Of a DNA stretch of 25,903 nt, positions 6,583-14,490 are shown piece after piece; the first letter of the stretch is position 1; the number at the start of each line of letters is the position of its first letter. The DNA comes from a virus. A program made the position numbers and the translations under genes. The notes below the pieces were generated by a model, which worked only from the letters and a program-made list of their open reading frames with translations, was not told the origin of the DNA and did no database searches. The stretch lies in IMG/VR virus record IMGVR_UViG_3300032235_000836, positions 1 to 25,903 of that record, one strand, 5' to 3'.

Positions 6583-6640
6583 GGTTTATAATTTGTAAAA
6601 TAAAAGGTTAATAATATGTAAAATAAAAACTTAAAAAACT

Positions 6641-7006
6641 ATGATGACATTATTTAAAGACCCGTTGTTTCAATCATTGGATAGTGTATTTGAAACACCA
6701 AAACAAATTAATCAACCTAAAATAACAAGAACGGATGAGAATTATCAGGTACACATTGCGGTACCCGGTTTAACCAAAGATGATTTAACTATCTCAACCA
6801 AAGAGGGGTATTTATACATTTCTTATCTTAAAGAAGAAACCGACGATAAAACATATTCGTTTACAAGTTCATTTAAGAAAACATACCACATACCTGATGA
6901 TGTAGATGAAAAACAAATTATTGGTAGTGTTGAGAATGGTGTGTTGGGAATTATTCTCCCAAAAAGTAAAAAGAAGTCGTCAGAACGATTTATTTCACTT
7001 ACTTAA
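6641..7006 (+). CDS. hsp20: Small heat-shock protein (Hsp20, alpha-crystallin domain)
   Basis: This 121-residue protein has the alpha-crystallin core: YQVHIAVPGLTKDDL (35-49) with the conserved VPGL, LYISYLKEE, and the end motif ENGVLGIILPK (98-108, matching GxLxxxLPK). A C-terminal ISL (118-120) fits the IxI/V docking motif used for oligomer assembly. Hsp20 proteins hold unfolding proteins in a refoldable state without ATP and hand them to ATP-driven chaperones. They are a recurrent gene in T4-like phages. The start could be either of two adjacent ATGs (6641 or 6644). A perfect terminator hairpin follows directly. The divergent Clp unfoldase gene suggests a joint response to protein stress late in infection, or help with virion protein quality control. 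Confidence 0.9.
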   Translation: MMTLFKDPLFQSLDSVFETPKQINQPKITRTDENYQVHIAVPGLTKDDLTISTKEGYLYISYLKEETDDKTYSFTSSFKKTYHIPDDVDEKQIIGSVENGVLGIILPKSKKKSSERFISLT

Positions 7007-7010
7007 TGAT

Positions 7011-7034
7011 AACCCCGAGAAATCGGGGTTTTTT
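7011..7034 (+). terminator. Perfect 8-bp terminator hairpin after hsp20
   Basis: AACCCCGA (7011-7018) and TCGGGGTT (7023-7030) form a perfect stem with a GAAA tetraloop, followed by a T-run. It begins 4 bases after the hsp20 stop. Confidence 0.9.
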
Positions 7035-7038
7035 ATTT

Positions 7039-7047
7039 GTATTTATA
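7039..7047 (+). promoter_or_regulatory. GTATTTATA late-type promoter box
   Basis: The exact 9-mer lies between the hsp20 terminator and the 56-codon gene, 13 bases before its ATG. It is identical to the boxes before the terminase, portal, protease and scaffold genes. Confidence 0.6.
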
Positions 7048-7060
7048 TTAAATTCATATC

Positions 7061-7231
7061 ATGAACAAAGAATCAATGAAAAGAAAACATATGGAAGAAT
7101 CCAATGTAATTCTACAAAACAGATTAAACAATAAAACATCAGAACCTTTGTTTTCGGGTAATGTAGAAAAAAGTAATCAAAGAAAGGATATATTAAAAGA
7201 TAAATTAATAAATCAATTAAAAGGTAAATAA
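7061..7231 (+). CDS. Small basic hypothetical protein, 56 aa
   Basis: The ATG at 7061 opens a 56-codon frame that begins MNKESMKRKHMEESN and ends NQLKGK. It is very hydrophilic, rich in Lys, Asn and Glu, and probably helical, with no membrane segment or Cys. It lies 13 bases after a GTATTTATA box and just behind a terminator, which supports its being a real, separately transcribed gene. No family is recognised. Confidence 0.6.
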   Translation: MNKESMKRKHMEESNVILQNRLNNKTSEPLFSGNVEKSNQRKDILKDKLINQLKGK

Positions 7232-7245
7232 TATAAATTTTTTGT

Positions 7246-7253
7246 TATATTTG
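7246..7253 (+). promoter_or_regulatory. TATATTTG host-type -7 box
   Basis: TATATTTG matches TAnnTTTG and lies 24 bases before the ATG of the KTSC gene. No convincing TTTG is seen about 19 bases further upstream, so only the -7 element supports it. Confidence 0.5.
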
Positions 7254-7277
7254 CACTGTACTAAAAAAAAATAATAT

Positions 7278-7523
7278 ATGTCAATTTTATCTGAAAAAAT
7301 TAATGGTAAGTTGATTGATATTGAAATCAATTCAACAAATTTGACTTCGGCTTCTTACAATACAGAAAATGAAGATTTATTGGTAACTTTTAAAAACGGT
7401 GCTATTTATGAATATAATAAAGTTCCTTGGAATAAGTTTACCAAACTAAGGTTAGCTGAATCTCAAGGGAAATACTTTAACGAACATATCGCTAAAGAAC
7501 ATACCTACAAAAAAGTTAAATGA
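7278..7523 (+). CDS. KTSC-domain protein
   Basis: This 81-residue protein matches the small KTSC domain along most of its length: a polar strand ending in SASYNTENEDLLVTF, then NGAIYEYNKVP (41-51), then ESQGKYFNEHI (61-71) and a short basic tail. KTSC domains are named after the family member at the end of lysyl-tRNA synthetase and are common as stand-alone phage proteins; their role is not established, though RNA or nucleotide binding has been suggested. The TGA overlaps the next start (ATGA, 7520-7523), so the two genes are probably translationally coupled. Confidence 0.8.
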   Translation: MSILSEKINGKLIDIEINSTNLTSASYNTENEDLLVTFKNGAIYEYNKVPWNKFTKLRLAESQGKYFNEHIAKEHTYKKVK

Positions 7524-8278
7524 GTTTATTTGAAGAACTAATTGAGGTTACATCTACTGATAAGAAAATAGTTAAATCTTTCAAAACAAAAGATTCACTA
7601 TCCGGAGTCATATTTGATTCAAAGGGTGGTGAATTTTTTATGCGTAATGAAATTAAAGATAGATTATTAGAAATATCAGATGATTTTATTGAGTTTTTAG
7701 GTATTGACTTTTTTATTCACGATATAATCCTTACAGGTTCATTGGCCAACTATAACTGGTCTGACTATTCAGATGTTGATTTACACATTTTAATTGATTT
7801 CAAAGAGACAGATTATAAGTTAGATATCTTAAAAGAATTTTTTGATTCTAAAAAAAATCTTTGGAATAAGAACCATAATATCAAGATTAAAAAATATGAT
7901 GTAGAACTATATGTTCAGGATGTGGATGAAAAACATTTATCTTCCGGTGTATATTCTGTACTACATGATAAATGGTTAGTTGAACCTGAAAAATCAAATC
8001 CCAAGATTGATGATAGAAAAATTATTGAAAAAGGTGAGGAATATGGTACCCAAATAGACAATTTAATTTCAAAAAGTAAGGATGGTGAAGATGTAAGTGA
8101 AGAAATTGATGAATTAAAAGATAAGATAAAGAGATTTAGACAAAGTGGTTTAGATGACGGTGGTGAGTACTCATATGAGAATCTAACCTTCAAATTACTT
8201 CGTAGAAACGGTTATATAGAAAAATTAATTAATTTAAAAAGTGAAGTTGCGGATAAGAAATTATCCATAACACAATAA
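7520..8278 (+). CDS. Nucleotidyltransferase-superfamily protein
   Basis: The 252-residue protein carries the polymerase-beta-type nucleotidyltransferase signature: ILTGSLANYNWSDYSDVDLH, with Gly73-Ser74 and the metal-binding pair Asp85 and Asp87, plus a third acidic site in KKYDVELYV (Asp127 or Glu129). Such enzymes transfer nucleotides to RNA, proteins, small molecules or ends of nucleic acids; nothing here identifies the target. The C-terminal third is helical and charged (EEIDELKDKIKRFRQSG), possibly a substrate-binding domain. It overlaps the KTSC gene by 4 bases, which suggests a functional pair. No HEPN-like partner is seen beside it, so a toxin-antitoxin reading is not supported. Confidence 0.78.
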   Translation: MSLFEELIEVTSTDKKIVKSFKTKDSLSGVIFDSKGGEFFMRNEIKDRLLEISDDFIEFLGIDFFIHDIILTGSLANYNWSDYSDVDLHILIDFKETDYKLDILKEFFDSKKNLWNKNHNIKIKKYDVELYVQDVDEKHLSSGVYSVLHDKWLVEPEKSNPKIDDRKIIEKGEEYGTQIDNLISKSKDGEDVSEEIDELKDKIKRFRQSGLDDGGEYSYENLTFKLLRRNGYIEKLINLKSEVADKKLSITQ

Positions 8279-8306
8279 AGAACCTTATTTTTTTCCGTAT
8301 TACAAT

Positions 8307-8315
8307 GTATTTATA
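8307..8315 (+). promoter_or_regulatory. GTATTTATA late-type promoter box
   Basis: The 9-mer lies 34 bases before the first of four tandem genes (8350-12604). It is the only promoter candidate for that operon, which ends at the terminator 12628-12651. Confidence 0.6.
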
Positions 8316-8349
8316 GGATAAGAATAAGTTAATCTAATTTATATACAAA

Positions 8350-9534
8350 ATGGCAGATTTAAAACCACTTGGTAGTGAGAAGCTCAATGGGGATGACAAA
8401 TTGAAAAGAATCCTTGAATTGACATACTACAAAACCGATAATAAGAAAAATACATCAAAAGCTGAGGTTGTAAAAGAATCTAAAACTGGTGGTGTATATG
8501 GTATCGTTAAAGAAAAAGACGGATACTATGTAAAAAGAGGATTGAACGAAAGTTCTCTTGATTATATCGGAGGAATGTTCATGAAGAACAAAAATAAGTT
8601 TTCATCATATGCTGAAGCGGTTAAACGTCTTGAATTAATTAAAGGTCAAGAAGAGTTACTTAATGAAGCTACAAAATATGTTTTAAAAACTGATAAACCT
8701 GCACAAGCAGAAGCACCGGCACCTGTACCAGCGATGCCTGAAGAACCAGTTGCGGATGAGGCGTTACCTCCATTACCACCGGTAGAAGGTGGTGAGGCTC
8801 CGGCGGGTGAAGAACCATTACCTGAATTACCTCCTGTAGAAGGTGGTGAAGACATGGGTGGTGAAGAAGAAGCACCTTCAGAAGGAAAACGTTCTGATTA
8901 TATGGCAGAAGCTCAAAAACATGCCGGTAGATTAGGTCAAGAATTAAGAGATATTAAAGATAAAATGGAAAGTGATGATATTAAGTACATTCTTAATATG
9001 ATTATTTCCGCAGTTGATTTAGACAAATTAGACGATGAAGATATCGAAGACATTGCAGAAAAATTTGAAAGAGATGAAGAACAAGGAGCAGTTGAGGGTG
9101 GAGAAGATAATTTTGGGGGTGAAGAACTTGGCGGTGAGGAATTACCTGCAGAAGAGCCAGTCGCAGCTGATGAAGAATTAGGAGAAGAAGCAAATCCAAT
9201 GGACGCTTTAGAAAGTTTTATTAATTCATCAATTGATGAAGAATATACAGACTTTAACGAGGAAGATTTATCAGGATTAGATAATGAAGAAGAAATGTAC
9301 GAATTTAACATCGATGATTATGCTGACTTAGATGAAGAAGCTATTGATGATAGTATGTTTGATTTCAAACCAGATTACGTATCACCAAGTTTAAGTGGGG
9401 AAGAATCTATGGAAGATGAAGAAATAATGGAAGATGATGATATTATGGAAGATGAAGTTGAAATCGACTTAGACGAAATTAAAAACGAAATTAACAATAA
9501 TATTCACACAACATTAGCAAAATATTTTAAGTAA
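8350..9534 (+). CDS. Acidic probable virion or prohead-associated protein, 394 aa
   Basis: An ordered N-terminal part (1-112) contains GGVYGIVKEKDGYYVKRG and LDYIGGMFMKNKNKFSSYAE, then a lysine-rich helix. A Pro/Ala/Glu-rich linker follows with PPLPPVEGGE and PELPPVEGGE as near repeats. A helical middle (YMAEAQKHAGRLGQELRDIK) is followed by a long acidic tail dense in Glu and Asp, and the protein closes with the helix NEINNNIHTTLAKYF. Strongly acidic, low-complexity proteins are typical of prohead cores and packaged scaffolding, but I do not recognise a T4 counterpart. The gene is first in an operon behind a GTATTTATA box, directly before three probable structural genes and the terminase. Calling it structural is inference from position and composition. 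Confidence 0.7.
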   Translation: MADLKPLGSEKLNGDDKLKRILELTYYKTDNKKNTSKAEVVKESKTGGVYGIVKEKDGYYVKRGLNESSLDYIGGMFMKNKNKFSSYAEAVKRLELIKGQEELLNEATKYVLKTDKPAQAEAPAPVPAMPEEPVADEALPPLPPVEGGEAPAGEEPLPELPPVEGGEDMGGEEEAPSEGKRSDYMAEAQKHAGRLGQELRDIKDKMESDDIKYILNMIISAVDLDKLDDEDIEDIAEKFERDEEQGAVEGGEDNFGGEELGGEELPAEEPVAADEELGEEANPMDALESFINSSIDEEYTDFNEEDLSGLDNEEEMYEFNIDDYADLDEEAIDDSMFDFKPDYVSPSLSGEESMEDEEIMEDDDIMEDEVEIDLDEIKNEINNNIHTTLAKYFK

Positions 9535-9537
9535 ACA

Positions 9538-9936
9538 ATGCACCTCATCTATGTCAACGAAATTGGTTCCGATTATAAGGGTCAAAAACAGTATGAGTTC
9601 ATTTTTAGTACAAGTACTGAGATTGACATGGATGAGTGGTTTACAATTCCCGCTTCTTTAGAAGTATCATCAAAATCCCCTGACGTTGAATACGTCGACA
9701 CCGTGGGATTATTAAAAGACACAGATTTACAGTTAGAATTAGTTCAAGACTCCGATTATTTCGGAGTTATTGACGCTGTAGATGGTGTAGTTGCTTTAGC
9801 GTGGGAAAAATTTGATATTGACTCGGATGAAGAAAGATTAACATTTAAATTCGGTGAATCAATTGATAGTGTTACAAAGAAATTAAAATTTAGAAGTTAT
9901 CTTCTAATAAATGAGGAAATAAAATTCAAAGACTAA
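9538..9936 (+). CDS. Hypothetical protein, 132 aa
   Basis: The ATG lies 3 bases after the previous stop, and the TAA shares its last base with the next ATG (TAATG), so the gene is locked into the operon. The protein begins MHLIYVNEIGSDYKGQKQYEF and is acidic with regular beta-strand patterning, no Cys and no membrane segment. The pattern of short strands and turns suggests a compact beta domain such as a small virion or head-completion protein, but no family is recognised. Confidence 0.72.
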   Translation: MHLIYVNEIGSDYKGQKQYEFIFSTSTEIDMDEWFTIPASLEVSSKSPDVEYVDTVGLLKDTDLQLELVQDSDYFGVIDAVDGVVALAWEKFDIDSDEERLTFKFGESIDSVTKKLKFRSYLLINEEIKFKD

Positions 9937-11063
9937 TGAAAAGAAACGAAATAATTCAGAAACTGATAAACGAAGGATTCTCAGAGAAAACTTTAGTTAA
10001 CTTCACCGATAAACAACTTAATGATTTATCATCAAGAATGTTAGGTGAACAATCAACTGGTAGAGGTGCTGTGATAATGAGAAAGGGTAGTAATCCAAGT
10101 GACATTAAAAAAGTTACCGATTCTGGTATGAATGTTGAATTACGAGAAAAAGAAGAAGGTGGATTAAATGATGTTGATACATTGAAGTCTGATGAAATTT
10201 CTAAAATTTGGAATCATATTAAAGGTGGTGAAGAACCGTCAAGAAAAGAAATGAAATTGGATATCTTCAAATACATGAAGAAACACGATTGTACATTAGA
10301 TTCTTTGAAAGATAAATGTTTAAAAGAATCAAAATTGGAAATGACTGAGTGGGTTAGTAACTTAGCTGAAACAAATTATCACAGTTTCACATCTAAGAAT
10401 GAAATCATGGAATTAATATCAATGAAATTAAATGAATCAGAACTTCACGAATTTGGACCGGGTGTCACAGTAGGTCACAACGGTATTCCTGAGTGGTTTT
10501 CATCTAAAGCAATTAAAGGTAACAATCCGGCACCCGTAATTGCACCACCAAAAACTAAACCGGGTACAACTCCTAAGAGAAAGAACCCTTATCAACCGGG
10601 ACCTGGACCAAATCCAAGACCTGACGCAATAATGGAGTTAGGTGAAAACAATCCTGCACCTGTTAAAGCACCACCAAAGGTTAAACCAGGTACTAAACCA
10701 AAAAGAAAGAGTCCGTATCAACCAGGACCGGGGCCAAATCCAAGACCTGATGCTTTAATGGAATTAGATGAATTTAAATTACCACAGAGAAAAAGAGACA
10801 ACGACCCAATCGACCCATTTAGAGGGCCATATAAAAATGACCCAATGAGAAGATTCAATGAACCTGAGGAACCTAAAACAAATCCAAAGAAAAAAGAGGA
10901 AAAGAAAAAAGACTATCCGGTAGCGTTGGAAGTTGCAGAACAACAACCTGCGCCTGTAAAGACTCCACCAAAAATTAATCCGGGAACAAAACCAAAAAGG
11001 AAGAATCCATATCAACCGGGACCAGGACCAAATCCAAGACCTGACGCTAAGGCAAAAAAATAA
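9936..11063 (+). CDS. Repeat protein with three PGPGPNPRPD units, 375 aa
   Basis: The N-terminal 30 residues (RNEIIQKLINEGFSEKTLVN, then FTDKQLNDLSSRML) form a small helical domain. Residues 30-190 are mixed and charged. The C-terminal half has three copies of a 36-residue unit (10521-10628, 10647-10754, 10941-11048) of the form xxPAPVxxPPK, PGTxPKRKxPYQPGPGPNP, RPDA. The first two are separated by 6 residues; the second and third by a 62-residue charged insert rich in Lys, Pro and Glu. The units are basic, proline-rich and extended, unlike the acidic neighbours, and look like repeated linear binding motifs. I know no family for it. A role in binding another head protein or DNA is inference. 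Confidence 0.72.
   Translation: MKRNEIIQKLINEGFSEKTLVNFTDKQLNDLSSRMLGEQSTGRGAVIMRKGSNPSDIKKVTDSGMNVELREKEEGGLNDVDTLKSDEISKIWNHIKGGEEPSRKEMKLDIFKYMKKHDCTLDSLKDKCLKESKLEMTEWVSNLAETNYHSFTSKNEIMELISMKLNESELHEFGPGVTVGHNGIPEWFSSKAIKGNNPAPVIAPPKTKPGTTPKRKNPYQPGPGPNPRPDAIMELGENNPAPVKAPPKVKPGTKPKRKSPYQPGPGPNPRPDALMELDEFKLPQRKRDNDPIDPFRGPYKNDPMRRFNEPEEPKTNPKKKEEKKKDYPVALEVAEQQPAPVKTPPKINPGTKPKRKNPYQPGPGPNPRPDAKAKK
10521..11048 (+). repeat. Three 108-base coding repeats (PGPGPNPRPDA unit)
   Basis: Copies are at 10521-10628, 10647-10754 and 10941-11048, each exactly 36 codons. Protein identity is higher than DNA identity because many third positions differ, which points to selection on the peptide rather than recent duplication. 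Confidence 0.85.
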
Positions 11064-11089
11064 TTTACCAAAAAAATAAAAATTAAAAC

Positions 11090-12604
11090 ATGAAAGTTAC
11101 AAAGGAAAAATTATTATCTTTGGTAAAACAAAATTTACAAGAGATGCCAATGGATTTTGATGGTCCTGAAAGACCAAACCCTGATGTTGAAAGAGATTTA
11201 CAAAGAGGTGATATACCACTTAGTATTGTTCCAACACCCCAACCTAATAGAGCGGACCAAAGTTTCTTTGAACTTTTGGCTTCTGAACGATATAGAGAGG
11301 TTGTTGAACGTGTTAGACAGATAACTGACTATCATGGTCCAATTGTTGGTATGAGATTGGGTCCATTATCAACTATGATGATGGGTGCACATAGAGATAT
11401 TCTTAGATTAGAATCTGCACATAAAGATGAACTTATAGCATTGGCAATTGCGGTTGTTAAAAAAGAGATGGGTTTACCTGAAAATGTAGAGGAACATATT
11501 AATTTTATTGTTGATTTAGAACTCCCAAGTCAGGAAGGTTTTAATAGAGGTGGACAAATTTCACCACCTAAACAACAATCCCCAAATGTTCAAAATACTG
11601 AATTATTGTCTGATGATGAAATAGCTCAAATTCCAGAAGAAAATAGAGAAATGGAAATGGAATTGTTTCAAGATGTTCAAAATATTGACACAACCCAAGA
11701 ATTAGAAGAATCAAAATATCGTTTAATAAAGGCAATTATTGCTGGTTCATCAAAAAAAGGACATTGGATGTACCAACAACTTCGAACAAAATTAAGAGAA
11801 ATTACCGGTTCGGATACTTTATTTAATTTATATGGTGTGATGATGTCAATCAATGATTTGAATTATTGGCAATTTGACAATGCTAGTTTATTGTTGGCGA
11901 CTGTTGCTGGTAAAGTTAATGTTATTAGACCGACAGCAACCGATGATGAAGGTGATGATGAAGAAGAAGGTGGTATGGGAGGTGAAGAAGATGAAGAAGA
12001 TGATTTTACACCACAAGATGAAAGAATTGACCCAACAAGAACAAACATTGTAGTTAAAGGTGCTAATTTTCCTGTATTAATACATGAATTATTAAAAGGT
12101 TTAATGAAAACATATGCATTACAGGGTCAACCTAAAAAAGATATGTTTGTTGATGTTAGAGAAAACCAAGAAAAATTAGAGTATGAAATTTGGGATTTGC
12201 GTTTAGGTCCGGCAATTTGGCGTAGATTATATCAATCATTTCCTGAAGATGCATTAGAAGACCATAATAGAGAACTTCAAAATTACATCTTGACCGATGT
12301 TTTTAAATTACCGGCTAAGAAATTCTTAGTATTAATGAAAGAAATAATGGGAGAAACTGACCGTGGTAAAAGATTAATTTCATTAATATACGATGGTATT
12401 GTTAGAATTATGAATGATGAGGATTATCAAGATGCGATTGATAGATATAGTATGGAATTAGATGATATTGCAGATAACACAGATGACGACCAATTATTAA
12501 ATGATTTAAATGGTATATTAGATGGTAAAGGTATAAGTTTATCTAAAGATGATTTAGGTGACGATGAGGAAGATGATGAAGATTACCTAAATCGATTTAG
12601 ATAA
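11090..12604 (+). CDS. Probable structural protein, 504 aa
   Basis: The protein begins MKVTKEKLLSLVKQNLQEMP and has helical regions around residues 50-140 (LASERYREVVERVRQIT; HKDELIALAIAVVKKEMGLP) and 215-270, an acidic low-complexity stretch near 285-310 (DDEGDDEEEGGMGGEEDEED), and a further globular part from 325 to 450 (YEIWDLRLGPAIWRRLYQSF). The end is again very acidic (DDLGDDEEDDEDYLNRF). There is no signal peptide or catalytic motif I can name. It closes the operon in front of the terminase and is followed by a terminator. The length and position suggest a head, neck or packaging-related protein, but I cannot match it to a T4 gene. Confidence 0.7.
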   Translation: MKVTKEKLLSLVKQNLQEMPMDFDGPERPNPDVERDLQRGDIPLSIVPTPQPNRADQSFFELLASERYREVVERVRQITDYHGPIVGMRLGPLSTMMMGAHRDILRLESAHKDELIALAIAVVKKEMGLPENVEEHINFIVDLELPSQEGFNRGGQISPPKQQSPNVQNTELLSDDEIAQIPEENREMEMELFQDVQNIDTTQELEESKYRLIKAIIAGSSKKGHWMYQQLRTKLREITGSDTLFNLYGVMMSINDLNYWQFDNASLLLATVAGKVNVIRPTATDDEGDDEEEGGMGGEEDEEDDFTPQDERIDPTRTNIVVKGANFPVLIHELLKGLMKTYALQGQPKKDMFVDVRENQEKLEYEIWDLRLGPAIWRRLYQSFPEDALEDHNRELQNYILTDVFKLPAKKFLVLMKEIMGETDRGKRLISLIYDGIVRIMNDEDYQDAIDRYSMELDDIADNTDDDQLLNDLNGILDGKGISLSKDDLGDDEEDDEDYLNRFR

Positions 12605-12627
12605 TCATAACATACAGTTTTATTAAG

Positions 12628-12651
12628 AAAGGAGGTTTACCTCCTTTTTTT
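12628..12651 (+). terminator. Terminator directly joined to the terminase promoter
   Basis: AAAGGAGG (12628-12635) and CCTCCTTT (12640-12647) form a perfect stem with a TTTA loop and a T-run to 12651. The next base begins the GTATTTATA box of the terminase gene. Confidence 0.9.
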
Positions 12652-12660
12652 GTATTTATA
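12652..12660 (+). promoter_or_regulatory. GTATTTATA late-type promoter box of the terminase gene
   Basis: The box ends 4 bases before the ATG at 12665. With T4-like geometry the first transcribed base would fall at or inside the start codon, giving a leaderless mRNA. Confidence 0.7.
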
Positions 12661-12664
12661 GTAT

Positions 12665-14449
12665 ATGAATAGTAAATTAGAACAACTAAAAGAATATGCT
12701 CGTATCATTAAAGATACGCCATATGCGTTAAGAACGTATCTACAAACATACGATAACACGCAAAAGAAATACGTTCCAATGAACCTATTTCCTGACCAAT
12801 TACAGTTAATTCAGGATTACGAAGATTACAACGAAAACATCACAAAGAAATATCGTCAAGCCGGTGTTACAACCGTAACTGCCGCTTGGTTATCAAAGAA
12901 ATTACAACTAGCCAAACCTGAGAATCCTGAAAGGGTTTTGATTATTGCCAATAAGAAGGATACTGCCGTGGAAATGGCAAATAAGATTAGAAACTTCTTA
13001 GACCAATGGCCGGAATGGTTAAATGTTGGGTTCTCACCTGATAAAAACTCTGAAAGTAGATTTAGGTTAAATAACGGGTCTGAAGTTAAGGCGGTCGCAA
13101 CATCTGCGGATGCACTTCGTGGTTTTACACCTACCGTACTTGTATTTGACGAGGCTGCATATATTGAAGCCGGTGAAGACTTTTGGGCAGCATCTATGGC
13201 GTCCCTATCTACGGGTGGTAAGATTATTCTTATCTCAACACCAAATGGTTATGACCCAATTTACTATGGTGTATATGACCAAGCAATTCGTGGAATAAAT
13301 GACTTTCATATTACTGATTTAAGATGGTTTAAAGACCCTCGTTATACCAAAGACTTACGATGGATTAAATGTCAAGATATATGTCATTACATGTTAAACA
13401 GAGAACAATATGATGACAATGAGGTTGTTCTTTATGAGTTTGATATGTCTAATTATCGAGAATTGGAAGAACAAGGTTACAAACCGTATTCATCTTGGTT
13501 TGAATCCATGTCTAAAAAGTTTAAATACGATAGACGTAAGATATCACAAGAATTAGAGTGTGACTTCTTAGGGTCAGGAGATGGTGTAATACCGGGATTT
13601 GTTCAAGAGAATATTACCAAGAACATGATTCGTGTTCCTATTGAGAAATACATGCAAGCCACTCTATGGCAATGGAAGGAACCAATTGAGGGTCATCGTT
13701 ATATTATGGGTGTCGATGTTAGTAGAGGTGATAGTGAAGACTTTTCCGCAATTAATATTGTCGATTTTGATGATAGAGAACAAGTACTTGAATACATTGG
13801 TAAAATACCACCAGATGACTTGGCCCAAATTGCCTATAAGTGGGGTGTAATATATGGTAATGCATTTATTGTAATTGATATCACCGGTGGTATGGGTGTT
13901 GCAACATCGAGAAAACTACAAGAATTAAATTATAAAAATTTATATATTGACGGTGTAAACACTCAAAACATTTGGGAATATAACGCGAAGGCCATGGAAA
14001 AAATACCCGGTCTTAATTTTAACAATAAAAGAACGCAGATTGTTGCAGCATTTGAAGAACAGTTAAGAAAAGGTTTTCAAGTTAGGTCAAGTAGACTATT
14101 AAATGAACTTAATACGTTTGTTTATATGAACGGAAGACCTGACCACATGAAAGGTGCTCACGATGATGCGATTATGAGTATGTCGATGGCGTTATACGCG
14201 GGAGATTTATGTTTTAATCAATTACAAAAAACTGAATCAGTTAATAGAGCAATGATTGAATCATGGACAATGTCTGAAAGAACATATGAACCACAAAAAT
14301 CTTTTTATTCTTATGGTGGGTCATTTGACCAAATAGGTTCTATGGGTATGGATGGTAGTAATTCAATGTATGGGGGTAATACTAATCAACAAGTTGGTAG
14401 AGAAGCATATATGGAATACTCATGGTTATTTAATGGAAGAAAAAAATAA
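12665..14449 (+). CDS. gp17: Terminase large subunit, T4 gp17-like
   Basis: This 594-residue DNA-packaging motor combines an ATPase and a nuclease. ATPase part: a Gln motif near FPDQLQLIQ (42-50); the Walker A position reads KYRQAGVTT (62-70), which lacks the usual GK[ST] lysine; Walker B VLVFDE (158-163); coupling motif ISTPNG (190-195). Nuclease part: MGVDVSRGDSEDF with Asp351, FIVIDITGG with Asp405, and GAHDDAIM with Asp500-Asp501. T4 gp17 is about the same size and works docked on the portal, cutting concatemeric DNA and pumping it into the prohead. The C-terminal 80 residues are Gly/Ser/Met/Tyr-rich (YGGSFDQIGSMGMDG) and look disordered. The start is fixed by the box and terminator just upstream. 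The portal gene follows behind its own late-type box. Confidence 0.95.
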   Translation: MNSKLEQLKEYARIIKDTPYALRTYLQTYDNTQKKYVPMNLFPDQLQLIQDYEDYNENITKKYRQAGVTTVTAAWLSKKLQLAKPENPERVLIIANKKDTAVEMANKIRNFLDQWPEWLNVGFSPDKNSESRFRLNNGSEVKAVATSADALRGFTPTVLVFDEAAYIEAGEDFWAASMASLSTGGKIILISTPNGYDPIYYGVYDQAIRGINDFHITDLRWFKDPRYTKDLRWIKCQDICHYMLNREQYDDNEVVLYEFDMSNYRELEEQGYKPYSSWFESMSKKFKYDRRKISQELECDFLGSGDGVIPGFVQENITKNMIRVPIEKYMQATLWQWKEPIEGHRYIMGVDVSRGDSEDFSAINIVDFDDREQVLEYIGKIPPDDLAQIAYKWGVIYGNAFIVIDITGGMGVATSRKLQELNYKNLYIDGVNTQNIWEYNAKAMEKIPGLNFNNKRTQIVAAFEEQLRKGFQVRSSRLLNELNTFVYMNGRPDHMKGAHDDAIMSMSMALYAGDLCFNQLQKTESVNRAMIESWTMSERTYEPQKSFYSYGGSFDQIGSMGMDGSNSMYGGNTNQQVGREAYMEYSWLFNGRKK

Positions 14450-14490
14450 TATTTCCATTACTAATAATTTAGTTTATATTATAAAAAAAA

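Noticed and set aside
6808-6816. GTATTTATA inside hsp20 as a late promoter
   Set aside because: It lies within conserved coding sequence (GYLYI) with no start codon of a supported gene shortly downstream; treated as chance.
7520-8278. Toxin-antitoxin system based on the nucleotidyltransferase
   Set aside because: No HEPN or other antitoxin-like partner is adjacent; the overlapping gene is a KTSC protein, which is not a known partner.
12628-12635. AAAGGAGG as a Shine-Dalgarno for the terminase gene
   Set aside because: It is 30 bases upstream of the ATG and forms one arm of a perfect terminator hairpin; it would not be on the terminase mRNA if the late box is used.
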